A stretch of DNA of 64,000 nucleotides from DASZUK01 sp963844575. Its GTDB lineage: Bacteria > Actinomycetota > Acidimicrobiia > Acidimicrobiales > RAAP-2. This document shows, piece after piece, positions 15,732-24,815 of the stretch; position 1 is the first letter of the stretch, and the number at the start of each line of letters is the position of its first letter. The notes under the pieces are model-generated. The model did not search any database. It was not told where the DNA came from and was given only the letters and a program-made list of their open reading frames with translations. The position numbers were made by a program, and so were the translations under genes. The stretch is from assembly GCA_963844575.1 (NCBI GenBank), contig CAWJOU010000005.1:1178001-1242000 (forward strand), in the 5' to 3' direction.

Positions 15732-17216
15732 ATGACGCCAGAGCGATCGAACCGTCCGCCGACGACCACCGATGCGGGCATCCCGGTAGCCAGCCAGGAG
15801 CACTCGCTGACGATCGGCCCGGACGGGCCGATCGTGCTCAACGACTTCTACCTGATCGAGCAGATGGCCAACTTCAACCGGGAGCGGATCCCGGAGCGCC
15901 AGCCGCACGCCAAGGGCGGTGGCGCGTTCGGGACCTTCACCGTCACCGACGACGTGAGCCGGTACACGAAGGCCGCGGTCTTCCAGCCGGGGACGACCAC
16001 CGACCTGCTGGCCCGGTTCTCCACCGTCGCCGGCGAGCGGGGGTCCCCGGACACCTGGCGGGATCCGCGGGGGTTCGCGCTGAAGTTCTACACGTCCGAG
16101 GGCAACTTCGACCTCGTCGGCAACAACACCCCGGTCTTCTTCATCCGGGACCCGATCAAGTTCCAGAACTTCATCCGCTCGCAGAAGCGGCTCGCCGCCA
16201 GCAACCTGCGCGACCCGGACATGCAGTGGGACTTCTGGACCCTCTCGCCGGAGTCGGCCCACCAGGTCACCTGGCTGATGGGTGACCGCGGCATCCCGAA
16301 GAACTGGCGGCACATGAACGGCTACTCGTCCCACACCTACCTGTGGGTCAACGCCGCCGGTGAGCGGTTCTGGGTGAAGTACCACTTCAAGACCGACCAG
16401 GGCGTCGAGTGCCTCACCCAGGCCGATGCCGATCGGATCGCCGGCGAGGACGCCGACGCCCACCAGCGCGACCTGTACGACGCCGTCGACCGGGGCGACT
16501 TCCCGAGCTGGAGCCTCAAGGTGCAGATCATGCCGTTCGAGGAGGCCAAGACGTACCGGTTCAACCCGTTCGATCTGACGAAGGTGTGGCCGCACGGCGA
16601 CTACCCGCTCGTCGACGTCGGGAAGATGACGCTCGACCGGAACGTCACCGACTACCACGCCGAGATCGAGCAGGCCGCGTTCCAGCCGAACAACACCGTC
16701 GCCGGCACCGGGCTGTCGCCCGACAAGATGCTGCTCGCCCGCGGCTTCTCCTACGCCGACGCCCACCGCGCCCGGTTGGGGGTGAACTACCAGCAGATCC
16801 CCGTCAACCGGCCGAAGTCACCGGTCCGCTCGTACTCCAAGGACGGCGCCATGCGGATCGACAACGTGAGCGATCCCGTCTACTACCCGAACTCGTTCGC
16901 CGACGCGCCGGCCGCCGATGCCGACACCTACGCCGAGCACGCGGTGTGGGCGGCCGACGGCGAGCTGGTCCGTGCCGCCTACTCGCTGCACCCCGAGGAC
17001 GACGACTTCGGGCAGGCCCGGACGCTGCTGACCAAGGTGATGGACGACGACCAGCGGGCCCGGCTGGTCGCCACCGTCGGCGGCCTGCTCGGCGGCCTCC
17101 GCCGTGACGAGGTTCGTCGGCAAGCGTTCGAGTACTGGCGCAGCATCGACAAAGCCGTCGGCGACCGGATCGAGGCGACCGCCCTCGACCAGCGGAAGGC
17201 GTCGCCCGGCACGTAA
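15732..17216 (+). CDS. katA: monofunctional haem catalase
   Basis: 494 residues, the usual length for small-subunit clade 3-type catalases. RERIPERQPHAKGGGAFG holds the distal His (H59), NFDLVGNNTPVFF the distal Asn, and RGFSYADAHRARLG the proximal haem Tyr (about 341). It converts hydrogen peroxide to water and oxygen in the cytoplasm. Strong SD GGAGGAGGAG lies just before ATG 15732. It is a single-gene unit divergent from the methylase; no OxyR or Fur gene is adjacent. Confidence 0.96.
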   Translation: MTPERSNRPPTTTDAGIPVASQEHSLTIGPDGPIVLNDFYLIEQMANFNRERIPERQPHAKGGGAFGTFTVTDDVSRYTKAAVFQPGTTTDLLARFSTVAGERGSPDTWRDPRGFALKFYTSEGNFDLVGNNTPVFFIRDPIKFQNFIRSQKRLAASNLRDPDMQWDFWTLSPESAHQVTWLMGDRGIPKNWRHMNGYSSHTYLWVNAAGERFWVKYHFKTDQGVECLTQADADRIAGEDADAHQRDLYDAVDRGDFPSWSLKVQIMPFEEAKTYRFNPFDLTKVWPHGDYPLVDVGKMTLDRNVTDYHAEIEQAAFQPNNTVAGTGLSPDKMLLARGFSYADAHRARLGVNYQQIPVNRPKSPVRSYSKDGAMRIDNVSDPVYYPNSFADAPAADADTYAEHAVWAADGELVRAAYSLHPEDDDFGQARTLLTKVMDDDQRARLVATVGGLLGGLRRDEVRRQAFEYWRSIDKAVGDRIEATALDQRKASPGT

Positions 17217-17231
17217 CCCCCGGTGGGTCGC

Positions 17232-17237
17232 TAGGTT
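17232..17237 (+). promoter_or_regulatory. -10 box of leaderless LLM oxidoreductase transcript
   Basis: TAGGTT ends six bases before ATG 17244; no SD is present. Confidence 0.45.
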
Positions 17238-17243
17238 GCGACC

Positions 17244-18125
17244 ATGCGCGTCGATCTCCACGTTCCCCGTTTCACCTGGCCCGGCGGCTCGGCCGCCGTC
17301 GGCCCGACCCTGGCCTCGCTGGCTCGGACGGCCGAGGCCATCGGCGTCCGCACGTTGTCGGTCATGGACCACTGGTTCCAGATGGACCGGGTCTGGCCGG
17401 CCGAGGAGCCGATGCTCGAGGGCTACACCACCCTCGGGTTCGTCGCCGCGTCGACCGAGCGGCTCCGTCTCCGCCTGCTCGTCGGCGGCGTGACGTACCG
17501 CCACCCCGGCCTGCTGGCCAAGACGGTGACGACGCTCGACGTCCTCTCCGGCGGGCGGGCCGAGCTCGGTCTCGGCGCCGCCTGGTACGAGCGGGAGCAC
17601 CTCGGGCTCGGCGTGCCGTTCCCGCCGGTAGCCGAGCGGTTCGAACGACTCGAGGAGACGCTGCAGATCTGCCGGCAGATGTGGAGCGACGACAACGGCC
17701 CGTACGAAGGCCGCTACTACCAGCTCGCCGAGACCCTGTGCTCGCCGCCGCCGGTCAGCATCCCTCGACCGCGGATCCTGATCGGCGGAGGCGGCGAGCG
17801 AAAGACGCTCCGGCTCGTCGCCACGTACGCCGATGCCTGCAACCTGGTCGGCGACGGTCCGGCGATCGCCCACAAGCTCGACGTCCTGCGCCGCCACTGC
17901 GACGACGTCGGCCGCGACCCCGCCGAGATCGAGGTGACCGCGCTGCTCATCGGACCCGATGACGCCGAGCCGGGCGCCATCGTCGCCCAGGCCGAGGCCC
18001 TGGCTGCCGTGGGCGTCCAGACCGTCGTCGGCAGCTCCTCCCAGCCGGACCCGGCGCCGTGGCTGGAGGAGCGGTGGGGGCCGGCGATGGACGATCTGGC
18101 CGCCATCGAGCCGGCGAGCTGGTAG
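17244..18125 (+). CDS. F420-dependent LLM-class oxidoreductase
   Basis: 293 residues. Luciferase-like monooxygenase (bacterial luciferase/F420) TIM barrel: RTAEAIGVRTLSVMDHWFQM, RLRLRLLVGGVTYRHPGLLAKTV, TLDVLSGGRAELGLGAAWYEREH, and C-terminal RILIGGGGERKTLRLVA. The pattern matches the TIGR03560-type F420-dependent family of actinobacteria, which transfers hydride to or from coenzyme F420; the substrate is unknown. ATG 17244 has no SD but a TAGGTT box six bases upstream, so it is probably leaderless. Confidence 0.85.
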   Translation: MRVDLHVPRFTWPGGSAAVGPTLASLARTAEAIGVRTLSVMDHWFQMDRVWPAEEPMLEGYTTLGFVAASTERLRLRLLVGGVTYRHPGLLAKTVTTLDVLSGGRAELGLGAAWYEREHLGLGVPFPPVAERFERLEETLQICRQMWSDDNGPYEGRYYQLAETLCSPPPVSIPRPRILIGGGGERKTLRLVATYADACNLVGDGPAIAHKLDVLRRHCDDVGRDPAEIEVTALLIGPDDAEPGAIVAQAEALAAVGVQTVVGSSSQPDPAPWLEERWGPAMDDLAAIEPASW

Positions 18126-18135
18126 ACCGCCGCGC

Positions 18136-18957
18136 CTAACGGATCGTGTTGCCGGCGTCGACGGTCAGGGCGAGGCCGGTCACGTAGCGGGACTCCTCGG
18201 AGGCCAGGAACAGCACGGCGTCGGAGACGTCCGCCGGGCTGATGCGCTCGACCGGCAGCGCATTCGCGTAGATCGGCCCCAGTTCGGGACTCTCGGCGAT
18301 CAGCGCGTCGACGGCGCCCAGGGCCTCGAGCATCGGCGTCTCCACCCCGGCCGGATGGACCGTGTTGACCCGGATCCGGTGGGCGCCCAGCTCGTTGGCC
18401 ATCGTCTTGGCGATCCCCACGATGCCGTGCTTGGCCGCCACGTACGGCGCGAGGAACGGCAGGCCCTTCAACGCCGCCGTCGACCCGGTGCAGATGATCG
18501 ACCCGCCGCCGGCGGCCAGCAGGTGCGGGACCGAGACGACCATCGTGTTCCACGTCCCGGTCAGGTTGGTCTCGACGACGTCCTGCCACACCGTCTCGCT
18601 CACCTGGTCCCACGATCCGCCGGCACAGATGGCCGCGTTGGCGCAGACGACGTCGAGCCGGCCGAGCTCGGCTACCCCGGCGTCCAGCGCGGCCCGCAGG
18701 CCGTCCCGGTCGCGGATGTCGGCCGGCGCGGCGACGATCCGCCGGCCGGTCGTCTCGACCGCCGTCACCGTCTCGGCCAGGTCGGCCTCGGTGGCCAGGC
18801 CGTACGCGGTCGGCTCGTAGTCGTGGCAGATGTCGACGGCGATGATGTCCGCCCCCTCCTCGGCCAGCCGGACGGCGTGGCTGCGACCCTGCCCGCGAGC
18901 TGCGCCGGTGATGAACGCCACCTTGCCCTCGACCCGCCCGCCCGCTCGTCCCGCCAT
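18136..18957 (-). CDS. mycofactocin-type SDR oxidoreductase
   Basis: 273 residues. Rossmann motif GKVAFITGAARGQGRSHAV with the long acidic DICHDYEPTAYGLATEADLAETV insertion, NAA at strand 4, catalytic Ser (TGSTAALKG), and YVAAKHG (Tyr-x3-Lys). GARGQGRSHAVRLAEEGADIIAVDIC is the signature of the TIGR03971 subfamily, in which NAD is held tightly and reoxidised through mycofactocin. Substrates of relatives are alcohols. ATG 18957 with SD GGGAG. No mycofactocin genes are in the window. Confidence 0.88.
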   Translation of the reverse strand: MAGRAGGRVEGKVAFITGAARGQGRSHAVRLAEEGADIIAVDICHDYEPTAYGLATEADLAETVTAVETTGRRIVAAPADIRDRDGLRAALDAGVAELGRLDVVCANAAICAGGSWDQVSETVWQDVVETNLTGTWNTMVVSVPHLLAAGGGSIICTGSTAALKGLPFLAPYVAAKHGIVGIAKTMANELGAHRIRVNTVHPAGVETPMLEALGAVDALIAESPELGPIYANALPVERISPADVSDAVLFLASEESRYVTGLALTVDAGNTIR

Positions 18958-18997
18958 CGTCGACTCCCGTCGCTCGTGGTCCGTGTACCCGTGATCC

Positions 18998-20215
18998 TTA
19001 CCGGTGCTCGGCCAGGAATTGACCGAGCTGGCGGCAGACGTAGTCGAGCTCCTCGTCGGTCAGGCCGTGGCTGGATGGGAGGAGCATCCCCTGGCGCATC
19101 ACCCGGTCGGCGTTCGGCAGGCCGTCGTCCGGTACCCGGTGCTCGACGCCGACCATCATCGGGTGCCGGGTGATGTTGCCGCTCCACACCGTCCGGGTGT
19201 CGACGTGCACCGAGTCGAGGTACTCCTGGACGCCCGGGCGGCTGAACCCGGCATCGTCTCGGACGAGGAAGGGGTAGCAGAGCCACGCCGTGTCCAGGCC
19301 GTCGAGCTGGCGCGGCGGGACGAACGCCTCGGGGTGCTCGTGCAGGAAGGCCGTGTAGACGTCGAAGTTCTTCCGTCGCCGCTCGTGGAACTCGCCGAGC
19401 CGTTCGAGCTGGACGACGCCGTACGCCGCCCCGAGCTCCGACGGTTCGAGGTTCCACGGTTGGACGTCGAAGATGAAGTCGTTGTCGTACGGGATGCCGT
19501 CCAGGTCCTCCCGGAAGACGTGCCCGGTGCGGGCGGCCTGGGAGCCGAAGAGGTGCGGCTCGGACCGTCGGCCCCACCGGCGGAGCATGAGCCCGCGGTC
19601 CCGCAGCGCTTCGTCGTCGAGCAGGACCATGCCGCCGTTGCCGGCGCACGTGATGATGTGCGCCATGGCGAAGCTCGTCACGCTGATGTCCGAGCGAGCG
19701 CCGGTCGGCGTGCCCCGCAACGTCGCGCCGAGCGCGTCGCACGAGTCCTCGACCACCAGCAGTCCGTGGTCGTCCGCCACCCGCCGGACCACGTCCCAGT
19801 CCGGTGCGTTGCCGATCAGGTTCGGTAGGAAGATCGCCTTCGTCCGCGGTCCGACGAGCTCCTCGATCCTCGACCCGTCGGCGTTGAACGTGTCCGGCTC
19901 GACGTCGACGAAGACCGGCACGAGGCCGAGGTGGTAGAGCGCGCCGATGTCCGTCGAGAACGTGAGCGGCGACGTGATCACCTCCGAGCCCCGCGGCAGG
20001 TCCAGCAGCGCGAAGGCCAGCAGGAGGGCCGACGAGCCGGAGTTGCACATCAGGCCGTGGTCCTTGCCGAAGAGGGCGGCGACTCGCCGCTCCATCTCGG
20101 CCACGTTCGGACCGATCCGCAGCGCCTGCGGGCCACCCCTCAGCACGCCGAGCACCGCCGCGATCTCCTCTTCGCCGTGGGCGGCCTGGGCGTACAGCAC
20201 GCGGTCCACCGGCAC
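18998..20215 (-). CDS. DegT/DnrJ/EryC1-family PLP enzyme with His in place of the PLP lysine (ColD-like)
   Basis: 405 residues from GTG 20215, chosen because GGAGGAGGA lies six bases upstream; the longer open frame adds only unconserved sequence. Family motifs: MCNSGSSALLLAF, EVITSPLTFSTDI, PVFVDVEPDTFNAD, KAIFLPNLIGNAPD, VVEDSCDALGA. At the site where aminotransferases have the Schiff-base Lys (SF-xx-K) this protein has SFAMAHIITCAGNGG, a His, exactly as in GDP-4-keto-6-deoxymannose 3-dehydratase (ColD) and CDP-4-keto-6-deoxyglucose 3-dehydratase (RfbH). It should therefore make a 3-deoxysugar nucleotide rather than act as a simple aminotransferase. No other deoxysugar genes lie beside it. 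Confidence 0.82.
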   Translation of the reverse strand: MPVDRVLYAQAAHGEEEIAAVLGVLRGGPQALRIGPNVAEMERRVAALFGKDHGLMCNSGSSALLLAFALLDLPRGSEVITSPLTFSTDIGALYHLGLVPVFVDVEPDTFNADGSRIEELVGPRTKAIFLPNLIGNAPDWDVVRRVADDHGLLVVEDSCDALGATLRGTPTGARSDISVTSFAMAHIITCAGNGGMVLLDDEALRDRGLMLRRWGRRSEPHLFGSQAARTGHVFREDLDGIPYDNDFIFDVQPWNLEPSELGAAYGVVQLERLGEFHERRRKNFDVYTAFLHEHPEAFVPPRQLDGLDTAWLCYPFLVRDDAGFSRPGVQEYLDSVHVDTRTVWSGNITRHPMMVGVEHRVPDDGLPNADRVMRQGMLLPSSHGLTDEELDYVCRQLGQFLAEHR

Positions 20216-20317
20216 GGCTTCCTCCTCCAACGACGTCCGGCCACGGCAGCCGGCGTGCCGTCCGCCTCGTCCTTCGACGGGCGACCGACGGCGACGGGCC
20301 GTGCCCGGCCCCATCCG

Positions 20318-20335
20318 GCCAAGCGATCGCTTGGC
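20318..20335. promoter_or_regulatory. 18-bp perfect palindrome, TetR-like operator
   Basis: GCCAAGCGATCGCTTGGC is fully self-complementary. It lies about 100 bp upstream of the DegT-family gene's start and about 110 bp upstream of GTG 20444 on the other strand. The AAGCG-AT-CGCTT core resembles TetR-family operators; no TetR gene is in the window. Confidence 0.5.
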
Positions 20336-20431
20336 ACGCTATTGCGCCCAGCCCGGGCCTGCAAGGGGTCGCGGCCGGTCCCGGCCCCGGGGGGACCCGA
20401 CGCCGGCGACCGCCCGGCCCGACCCTCCCGG

Positions 20432-20437
20432 TAGCGT
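20432..20437 (+). promoter_or_regulatory. -10 box of leaderless transcript for small acidic protein
   Basis: TAGCGT ends six bases before GTG 20444; no SD is visible. Confidence 0.45.
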
Positions 20438-20443
20438 GGGTTC

Positions 20444-20812
20444 GTGGAGCCCCTGGACCCGGAGCCCGCCGAAGGGCCGCCAGCTGACCCCGAAGACTGG
20501 ACCGACGAGCAGTGGCTCCGTTGGCTCCGGGCGACTGACGACGCGCCGGACGACGGGCGGGCGCCGTCGGAGAGCCGGCCGGTGACGGCGATGGGCCGGA
20601 TCACCCGTTCGTCCGGCGGTGAGGTGATAACCCTCGCCATGCAGGGGTTGGCCCAGGCCATGTTCGGCCAAAAGAACGAGATCGTGATCGTCGCCGAGGG
20701 AGCCTCGGAGCCCGACGGGGACGAGCCGCTGGCCCTCCACCTCGACCCGGACCACCCCGAGCGGTCGACCGTCGTCGTCCGCCCGGTCGACGAGCCGCCA
20801 CCGCCGACCTGA
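20444..20812 (+). CDS. small acidic hypothetical protein
   Basis: 122 residues, strongly acidic and proline-rich at both ends, with a central MGRITRSSGGEVITLAMQGLAQAMFGQKNEIVIVAE segment that could be a small helix-strand unit. I do not recognise a family with known function, although similar short proteins occur in actinobacteria. The codon bias and the leaderless box (TAGCGT, six bases before GTG) support it as a real gene. The DEDWTDEQWLRWL-like helix near residues 17-30 is amphipathic. Confidence 0.6.
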   Translation: MEPLDPEPAEGPPADPEDWTDEQWLRWLRATDDAPDDGRAPSESRPVTAMGRITRSSGGEVITLAMQGLAQAMFGQKNEIVIVAEGASEPDGDEPLALHLDPDHPERSTVVVRPVDEPPPPT

Positions 20813-20968
20813 CGGCGAGCCGGTGCGGCCGGCCGTACGACCCCCGGCCAGCGGTCCCGGTGCGCGCCATGCCCTTCTCACCAGGGAGAACGCCACCATC
20901 CCCCTCGATGTCACACCCCCGCCGTACCGTGGTCGAAGAGATCCACGGACGCCCGAAGGAGGCGCAAG

Positions 20969-21154
20969 ATGGCACTGCGCCAGGAACTGGTCATCCTCGA
21001 GTGCGAAGGCCCGGTGGTTGTCCACCAGGACGACGCCCTCGAATGCCTCGACCCGGACTGCTTCGGCCTCGACTACGACCACGAGCCGCTCGAGACCCCG
21101 TGCTGGCTGGTGTTCGAGGGTCGGTGCCCGCGGTGCGGGTCGGTGGCGGCCTGA
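20969..21154 (+). CDS. small protein with zinc-ribbon-like cysteines
   Basis: 61 residues. Start ATG 20969 has a strong SD (AAGGAGG, seven bases upstream), which is the main support. The C-terminus GRCPRCGSVAA carries a CxxC knuckle, and an internal CLDPDC pair could supply the other two ligands. Function unknown. It is the last small gene before the RecB-like nuclease/helicase on the same strand, with a 116-bp gap. Confidence 0.65.
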   Translation: MALRQELVILECEGPVVVHQDDALECLDPDCFGLDYDHEPLETPCWLVFEGRCPRCGSVAA

Positions 21155-21270
21155 CGATCGCGCCGCCCCCTCTCTGACCTTTCCCTTTCCGGCCGCCGTT
21201 CCCCGGTCAGCCGGGCGGTCGGGGCGGGGGGCCCGCCGGTCCGCCCGGTACGCGACACTCGTCGTTCGTC

Positions 21271-24200
21271 GTGTTGCTCCTCGATGGGTCGTTCGTCTTC
21301 AGCGCTTCGGATCTCAGCGGCTACCTCGCGTGTGACCACCTCCTGACGCTCGACCGGGACGCGGCGACCGGCGTCCTGGCCAAGCCACGTCGAGCCGGTG
21401 CCCTGTCGGCCCGTTACGGCGACGAGCACGAGGCGGCGTACCTGGCCCGCCTGAAGTCGGCCGGGGCTCGGGTGGCCGAGCTGGAGCGGCCGCCGTCACT
21501 GAGCCGAACGGCGCTCGAAGAGGCGCAACGGGCGACGGTGGCCGCCTTGGCCGACGGTTACGACGTCGTCTACCAGGGGACCCTTTTCGACGGCACGTGG
21601 CTGGGCCATCCGGACTTCTTGGTCCGCGGCGGCCCGACCGGCGGCGTCTGGCCACACGCCTACGACGTGGTCGACACGAAGTTGGCCCGGCGGGCGAAGG
21701 CGACGGCCCTCGTCCAGGTGGCCCTCTACGGGCAGTTGCTGGCGCCGCTCCAGGGCGTCGAGCCGCGTTGGCTGATCCTGGCCCTCGGCGACGGATCGGA
21801 GGAGCGGTTCGCGTACGCCGCGGTCTCGTCGTACCTGCGGGCCGTCCAGGCGCGTTTCGCCGACGCGCTGTCCGCTCCGGCGCCGTACCCGTACCCGGTC
21901 GAGCACTGCGCCCTCTGCCCGTGGGAGGAGCGCTGCGACGACCGTCGTCGCCGGGACGACCACCTGTCCCTCGTGGCCGGCATCCGCCGCCAGCAGGTCG
22001 ACCGGCTCGAGGCGGCCGGGGTGCCGACGGTGGCGGCGCTGGCCGCCCGGCCACAGTCGGCCGGCGTGGCCGTCAACCGCGGCGTCCTCGACCGGCTCGG
22101 TCGGCAGGCCCGGGAGCAGGTGCGCAGCCGGGAGGAGGGGCGGGTGTCGTACTCGCGGCGGCCGCCGGTCCCCGGTGACGGCCTCGACCTCCTGCCCCCG
22201 CCGGACGACGGCGACGTCTTCTTCGACATGGAGGGCTTCCCGTACGCCGAGGACGGCGGCTTGGAGTACCTCTTCGGTTGGGTCGACGTCTCGGGCGCGT
22301 TCCACCACCGCTTCGCCGCCGACCGGGGCGCCGAGCGCCGGGCCTTCGAGCAGTTCATGGACGACCTGGCCGAACGGCGCCGTCGCCACCCGGGCTTGCA
22401 CGTCTACCACTACGCCAGTTACGAACGCACCGCGCTGTCGCGGCTTTCCAACCGGCACGGCGTGCGGGAGGAGGAGGTCGCCGACCTGCTGCGGGACGAG
22501 GTGCTCGTCGACCTCTACCGGGTCGTCCGTCGCTCGGTCGTCGTCGGGGCGCCGTCGTACTCGATCAAGCAGCTCGAGCCGCTCTACGGGCTCCGGCGGA
22601 CCGGTGACGTCCAGACGGCGGCCGAGAGCCTCGACATGTACCAGGACTGGTTGGACTCCCACCCGAGGGACGACACCATCCGCGACCGCATCGTCGCCTA
22701 CAACGAGGTCGACTGCCGGTCCACCCTGGCCTTGCGGGACTGGCTCCTCGCCTTGCGGGACGAATCCCACGCCGGAACCGACACCGACACCGGTGCCGCT
22801 GCCGGCCACGCCACTGGCAACGGCCGACCCGAGCCGGTCCAAGAGCCGGCGCCGCCGACGTCGGGCGGGGACGGGGGAGCTCGGTCGGCGACGATGCTCG
22901 ACTGGCTGGCCGCGGTCGACGCGACGTCGGCCCGGCTGCTGGACGGCCGGCCGGACGATCCCGCGGCATACGACGACGAGCAGCGCGGCCGGACGCTGCT
23001 GGCTCACCTGCTCAAGTTCCACCAGCGTGAGGACAACGCCGGATGGCGCGAGTACTTCGCCCGGATGGAGCTCTCCTGGGACGAGCTCCGGGACGACGAC
23101 CGCGTCGCCGTCGGCGACCTGCGGTTCGAACGGCTCGGCGACCAGGTGCGCCGGTCGCAGGAGCACGTCTACTCCTTCCCTTCCCAGGACGTCGGCCTCC
23201 GCCTGGGCGACCGGCCGATCGACCCGGCCACCGGGTCGTCGCCGGGCGAGCTGGTTCGCCTGAACGCGACCAGCGTGGTCGACCCGGCCCGGGGCGAGCT
23301 GGTGCTGCGGCGATCGGCGGCGGTGGCGGCGCCGCATCCCCGGGCGCTCGTCCCGAAGGAGCTCGTCGGCACCTACGTCCTCCGTCAGTCCTTGCTCCGC
23401 CTGGCCGACTGGGTGGCCGACCACGGGCTCGATTCGCCGGAGCCGCCGTGGCGGGCCGCCCGGCAGCTGCTCCTGCGCCGATCGCCGCGGCTCGACGGCG
23501 TCAATGAGCCCGGCCGACCCCTGGCCAGCATCGGCGAGCACGGCGCCGACGCGGTGGTCCGGCTGGTGCCCCGGCTCGACGGTGCGGCGCTGCCGGTGCA
23601 GGGGCCACCGGGCTCGGGCAAGACGTACTCGGCGGCCCAGGTGATCGTCGACGCGGTGGACCGCGGTCGCCGCGTCGGCGTCACGGCCAACAGCCACCGG
23701 GTCATCGAGCACCTGCTCGTCGCCGTCGGTCGGGAGGCCGCCCGGCGAGGCACGAGCGTCCGTCTCGTCCACAAGACCGACGTCGACGACCACCCGCTCG
23801 ACGGTGTCCGCAACGTCGGCGACAACAAAGAGATCATCGACCGGCTCGACCACGGGGAGGTGGACGTCCTCGGCGGCACGGCCTGGTTGATGGCCCGGCC
23901 GGAGATGGCCGGCCGGCTCGACCTGCTCGTCGTCGACGAGGCCGGGCAGGTGAGCCTGGCCAACGCCTTGGCGTCGATGGGTGTCGCCACCGACACGCTG
24001 CTCGTCGGCGACCCGGCCCAGCTCGACCAGCCGATCCAGGGCGCCCACCCCGAGGGGACGGACGTCTCGGCGCTGGCCCACGTCATCGACGGGGCGGTGA
24101 CGATGCCGGACGACCTCGGCCTCTTCCTCGACCGCACCCGGCGGATGCACCCGTCGATCTGTCGGTTCGTCTCCGATGTCGTCTACGACGGCAAGCTGTC

Positions 24201-24765
24201 GAGCGTCGACGGCCTGGAGCGCCAGCGGGTCGACAGCCGCGTCGACCAGCCATCGCGACCAGGGCGCGAACAGTTGGCCGGGGCCGGCATCCGCTGGCTG
24301 GCGGTGCCTCACCACGGCAACCGGACGGCGTCGGTCGAGGAGGCGGAGCGGATCGCCGGGGCCGTCGACGAGCTGATCGGCGGGACGTGGGTCGACGCCG
24401 ACGGCGACCAGCACGTCCTCGGCCCCGAGCACGTGCTCGTCGTCACCCCGTACAACGCGCAGATCGCGGAGCTGTCGGCCCGGCTGCCGGCCGGCGTCGA
24501 GGTCGGCACGGTCGACCGCTTCCAGGGTCGCGAGGCCCCGGTCGTCTTCTACTCGATGGCGACGAGCAGCATCGACGACCTGCCCCGCGACCCCGAGTTC
24601 CTCTTCTCCCTGCACCGGCTCAACGTCGCCGTGTCGCGGGCCCAGGCCCTGGCCGTTCTCGTCTGCAGCCCGGCCCTGCGGGCGCCGCGCTGCCGGACGA
24701 CCCGGCAGGTGCAGCTGGTGAACGCCCTCTGCCGGCTCATCGAGGACGCCGAGGCGTCGCCGTAG
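21271..24765 (+). CDS. TM0106-type RecB-like nuclease fused to SF1 (Dna2/Upf1-like) helicase
   Basis: 1,164 residues. N-terminal part: FSASDLSGYLACDHLLTLDR, YDVVDTKLARRAK (PD-(D/E)xK Asp and Lys), and CALCPWEERC, a possible Fe-S or Zn cluster as in Cas4/AddB-like nucleases. Residues about 310-490 resemble the RNase H-like segment of TM0106 (DVFFDMEGFPYAEDGG, HYASYERTAL, VAYNEVDCRSTLALRDWL). C-terminal SF1 helicase: Walker A QGPPGSGKT at about 778, DEAGQ at about 888, VGDPAQL, RMHPSIC, TPYNAQI, VDRFQGREA, LNVAVSRAQ. Probably acts in DNA repair or nucleic-acid defence. A small tandem duplication covers its stop codon. Confidence 0.88.
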   Translation: MLLLDGSFVFSASDLSGYLACDHLLTLDRDAATGVLAKPRRAGALSARYGDEHEAAYLARLKSAGARVAELERPPSLSRTALEEAQRATVAALADGYDVVYQGTLFDGTWLGHPDFLVRGGPTGGVWPHAYDVVDTKLARRAKATALVQVALYGQLLAPLQGVEPRWLILALGDGSEERFAYAAVSSYLRAVQARFADALSAPAPYPYPVEHCALCPWEERCDDRRRRDDHLSLVAGIRRQQVDRLEAAGVPTVAALAARPQSAGVAVNRGVLDRLGRQAREQVRSREEGRVSYSRRPPVPGDGLDLLPPPDDGDVFFDMEGFPYAEDGGLEYLFGWVDVSGAFHHRFAADRGAERRAFEQFMDDLAERRRRHPGLHVYHYASYERTALSRLSNRHGVREEEVADLLRDEVLVDLYRVVRRSVVVGAPSYSIKQLEPLYGLRRTGDVQTAAESLDMYQDWLDSHPRDDTIRDRIVAYNEVDCRSTLALRDWLLALRDESHAGTDTDTGAAAGHATGNGRPEPVQEPAPPTSGGDGGARSATMLDWLAAVDATSARLLDGRPDDPAAYDDEQRGRTLLAHLLKFHQREDNAGWREYFARMELSWDELRDDDRVAVGDLRFERLGDQVRRSQEHVYSFPSQDVGLRLGDRPIDPATGSSPGELVRLNATSVVDPARGELVLRRSAAVAAPHPRALVPKELVGTYVLRQSLLRLADWVADHGLDSPEPPWRAARQLLLRRSPRLDGVNEPGRPLASIGEHGADAVVRLVPRLDGAALPVQGPPGSGKTYSAAQVIVDAVDRGRRVGVTANSHRVIEHLLVAVGREAARRGTSVRLVHKTDVDDHPLDGVRNVGDNKEIIDRLDHGEVDVLGGTAWLMARPEMAGRLDLLVVDEAGQVSLANALASMGVATDTLLVGDPAQLDQPIQGAHPEGTDVSALAHVIDGAVTMPDDLGLFLDRTRRMHPSICRFVSDVVYDGKLSSVDGLERQRVDSRVDQPSRPGREQLAGAGIRWLAVPHHGNRTASVEEAERIAGAVDELIGGTWVDADGDQHVLGPEHVLVVTPYNAQIAELSARLPAGVEVGTVDRFQGREAPVVFYSMATSSIDDLPRDPEFLFSLHRLNVAVSRAQALAVLVCSPALRAPRCRTTRQVQLVNALCRLIEDAEASP

Positions 24766-24793
24766 ACACGGACGCCGAGGCGTCGCCGTAGAC
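24744..24793 (+). repeat. 24-bp tandem duplication covering the helicase stop codon
   Basis: The 24-bp unit at 24744-24767 recurs at 24770-24793. It codes the last residues DAEASP plus TAG, so a second copy of the gene's tail lies just after the stop. Confidence 0.9.
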
Positions 24794-24815
24794 GCCGGAG
24801 CGGCCAGCGCTCGGT

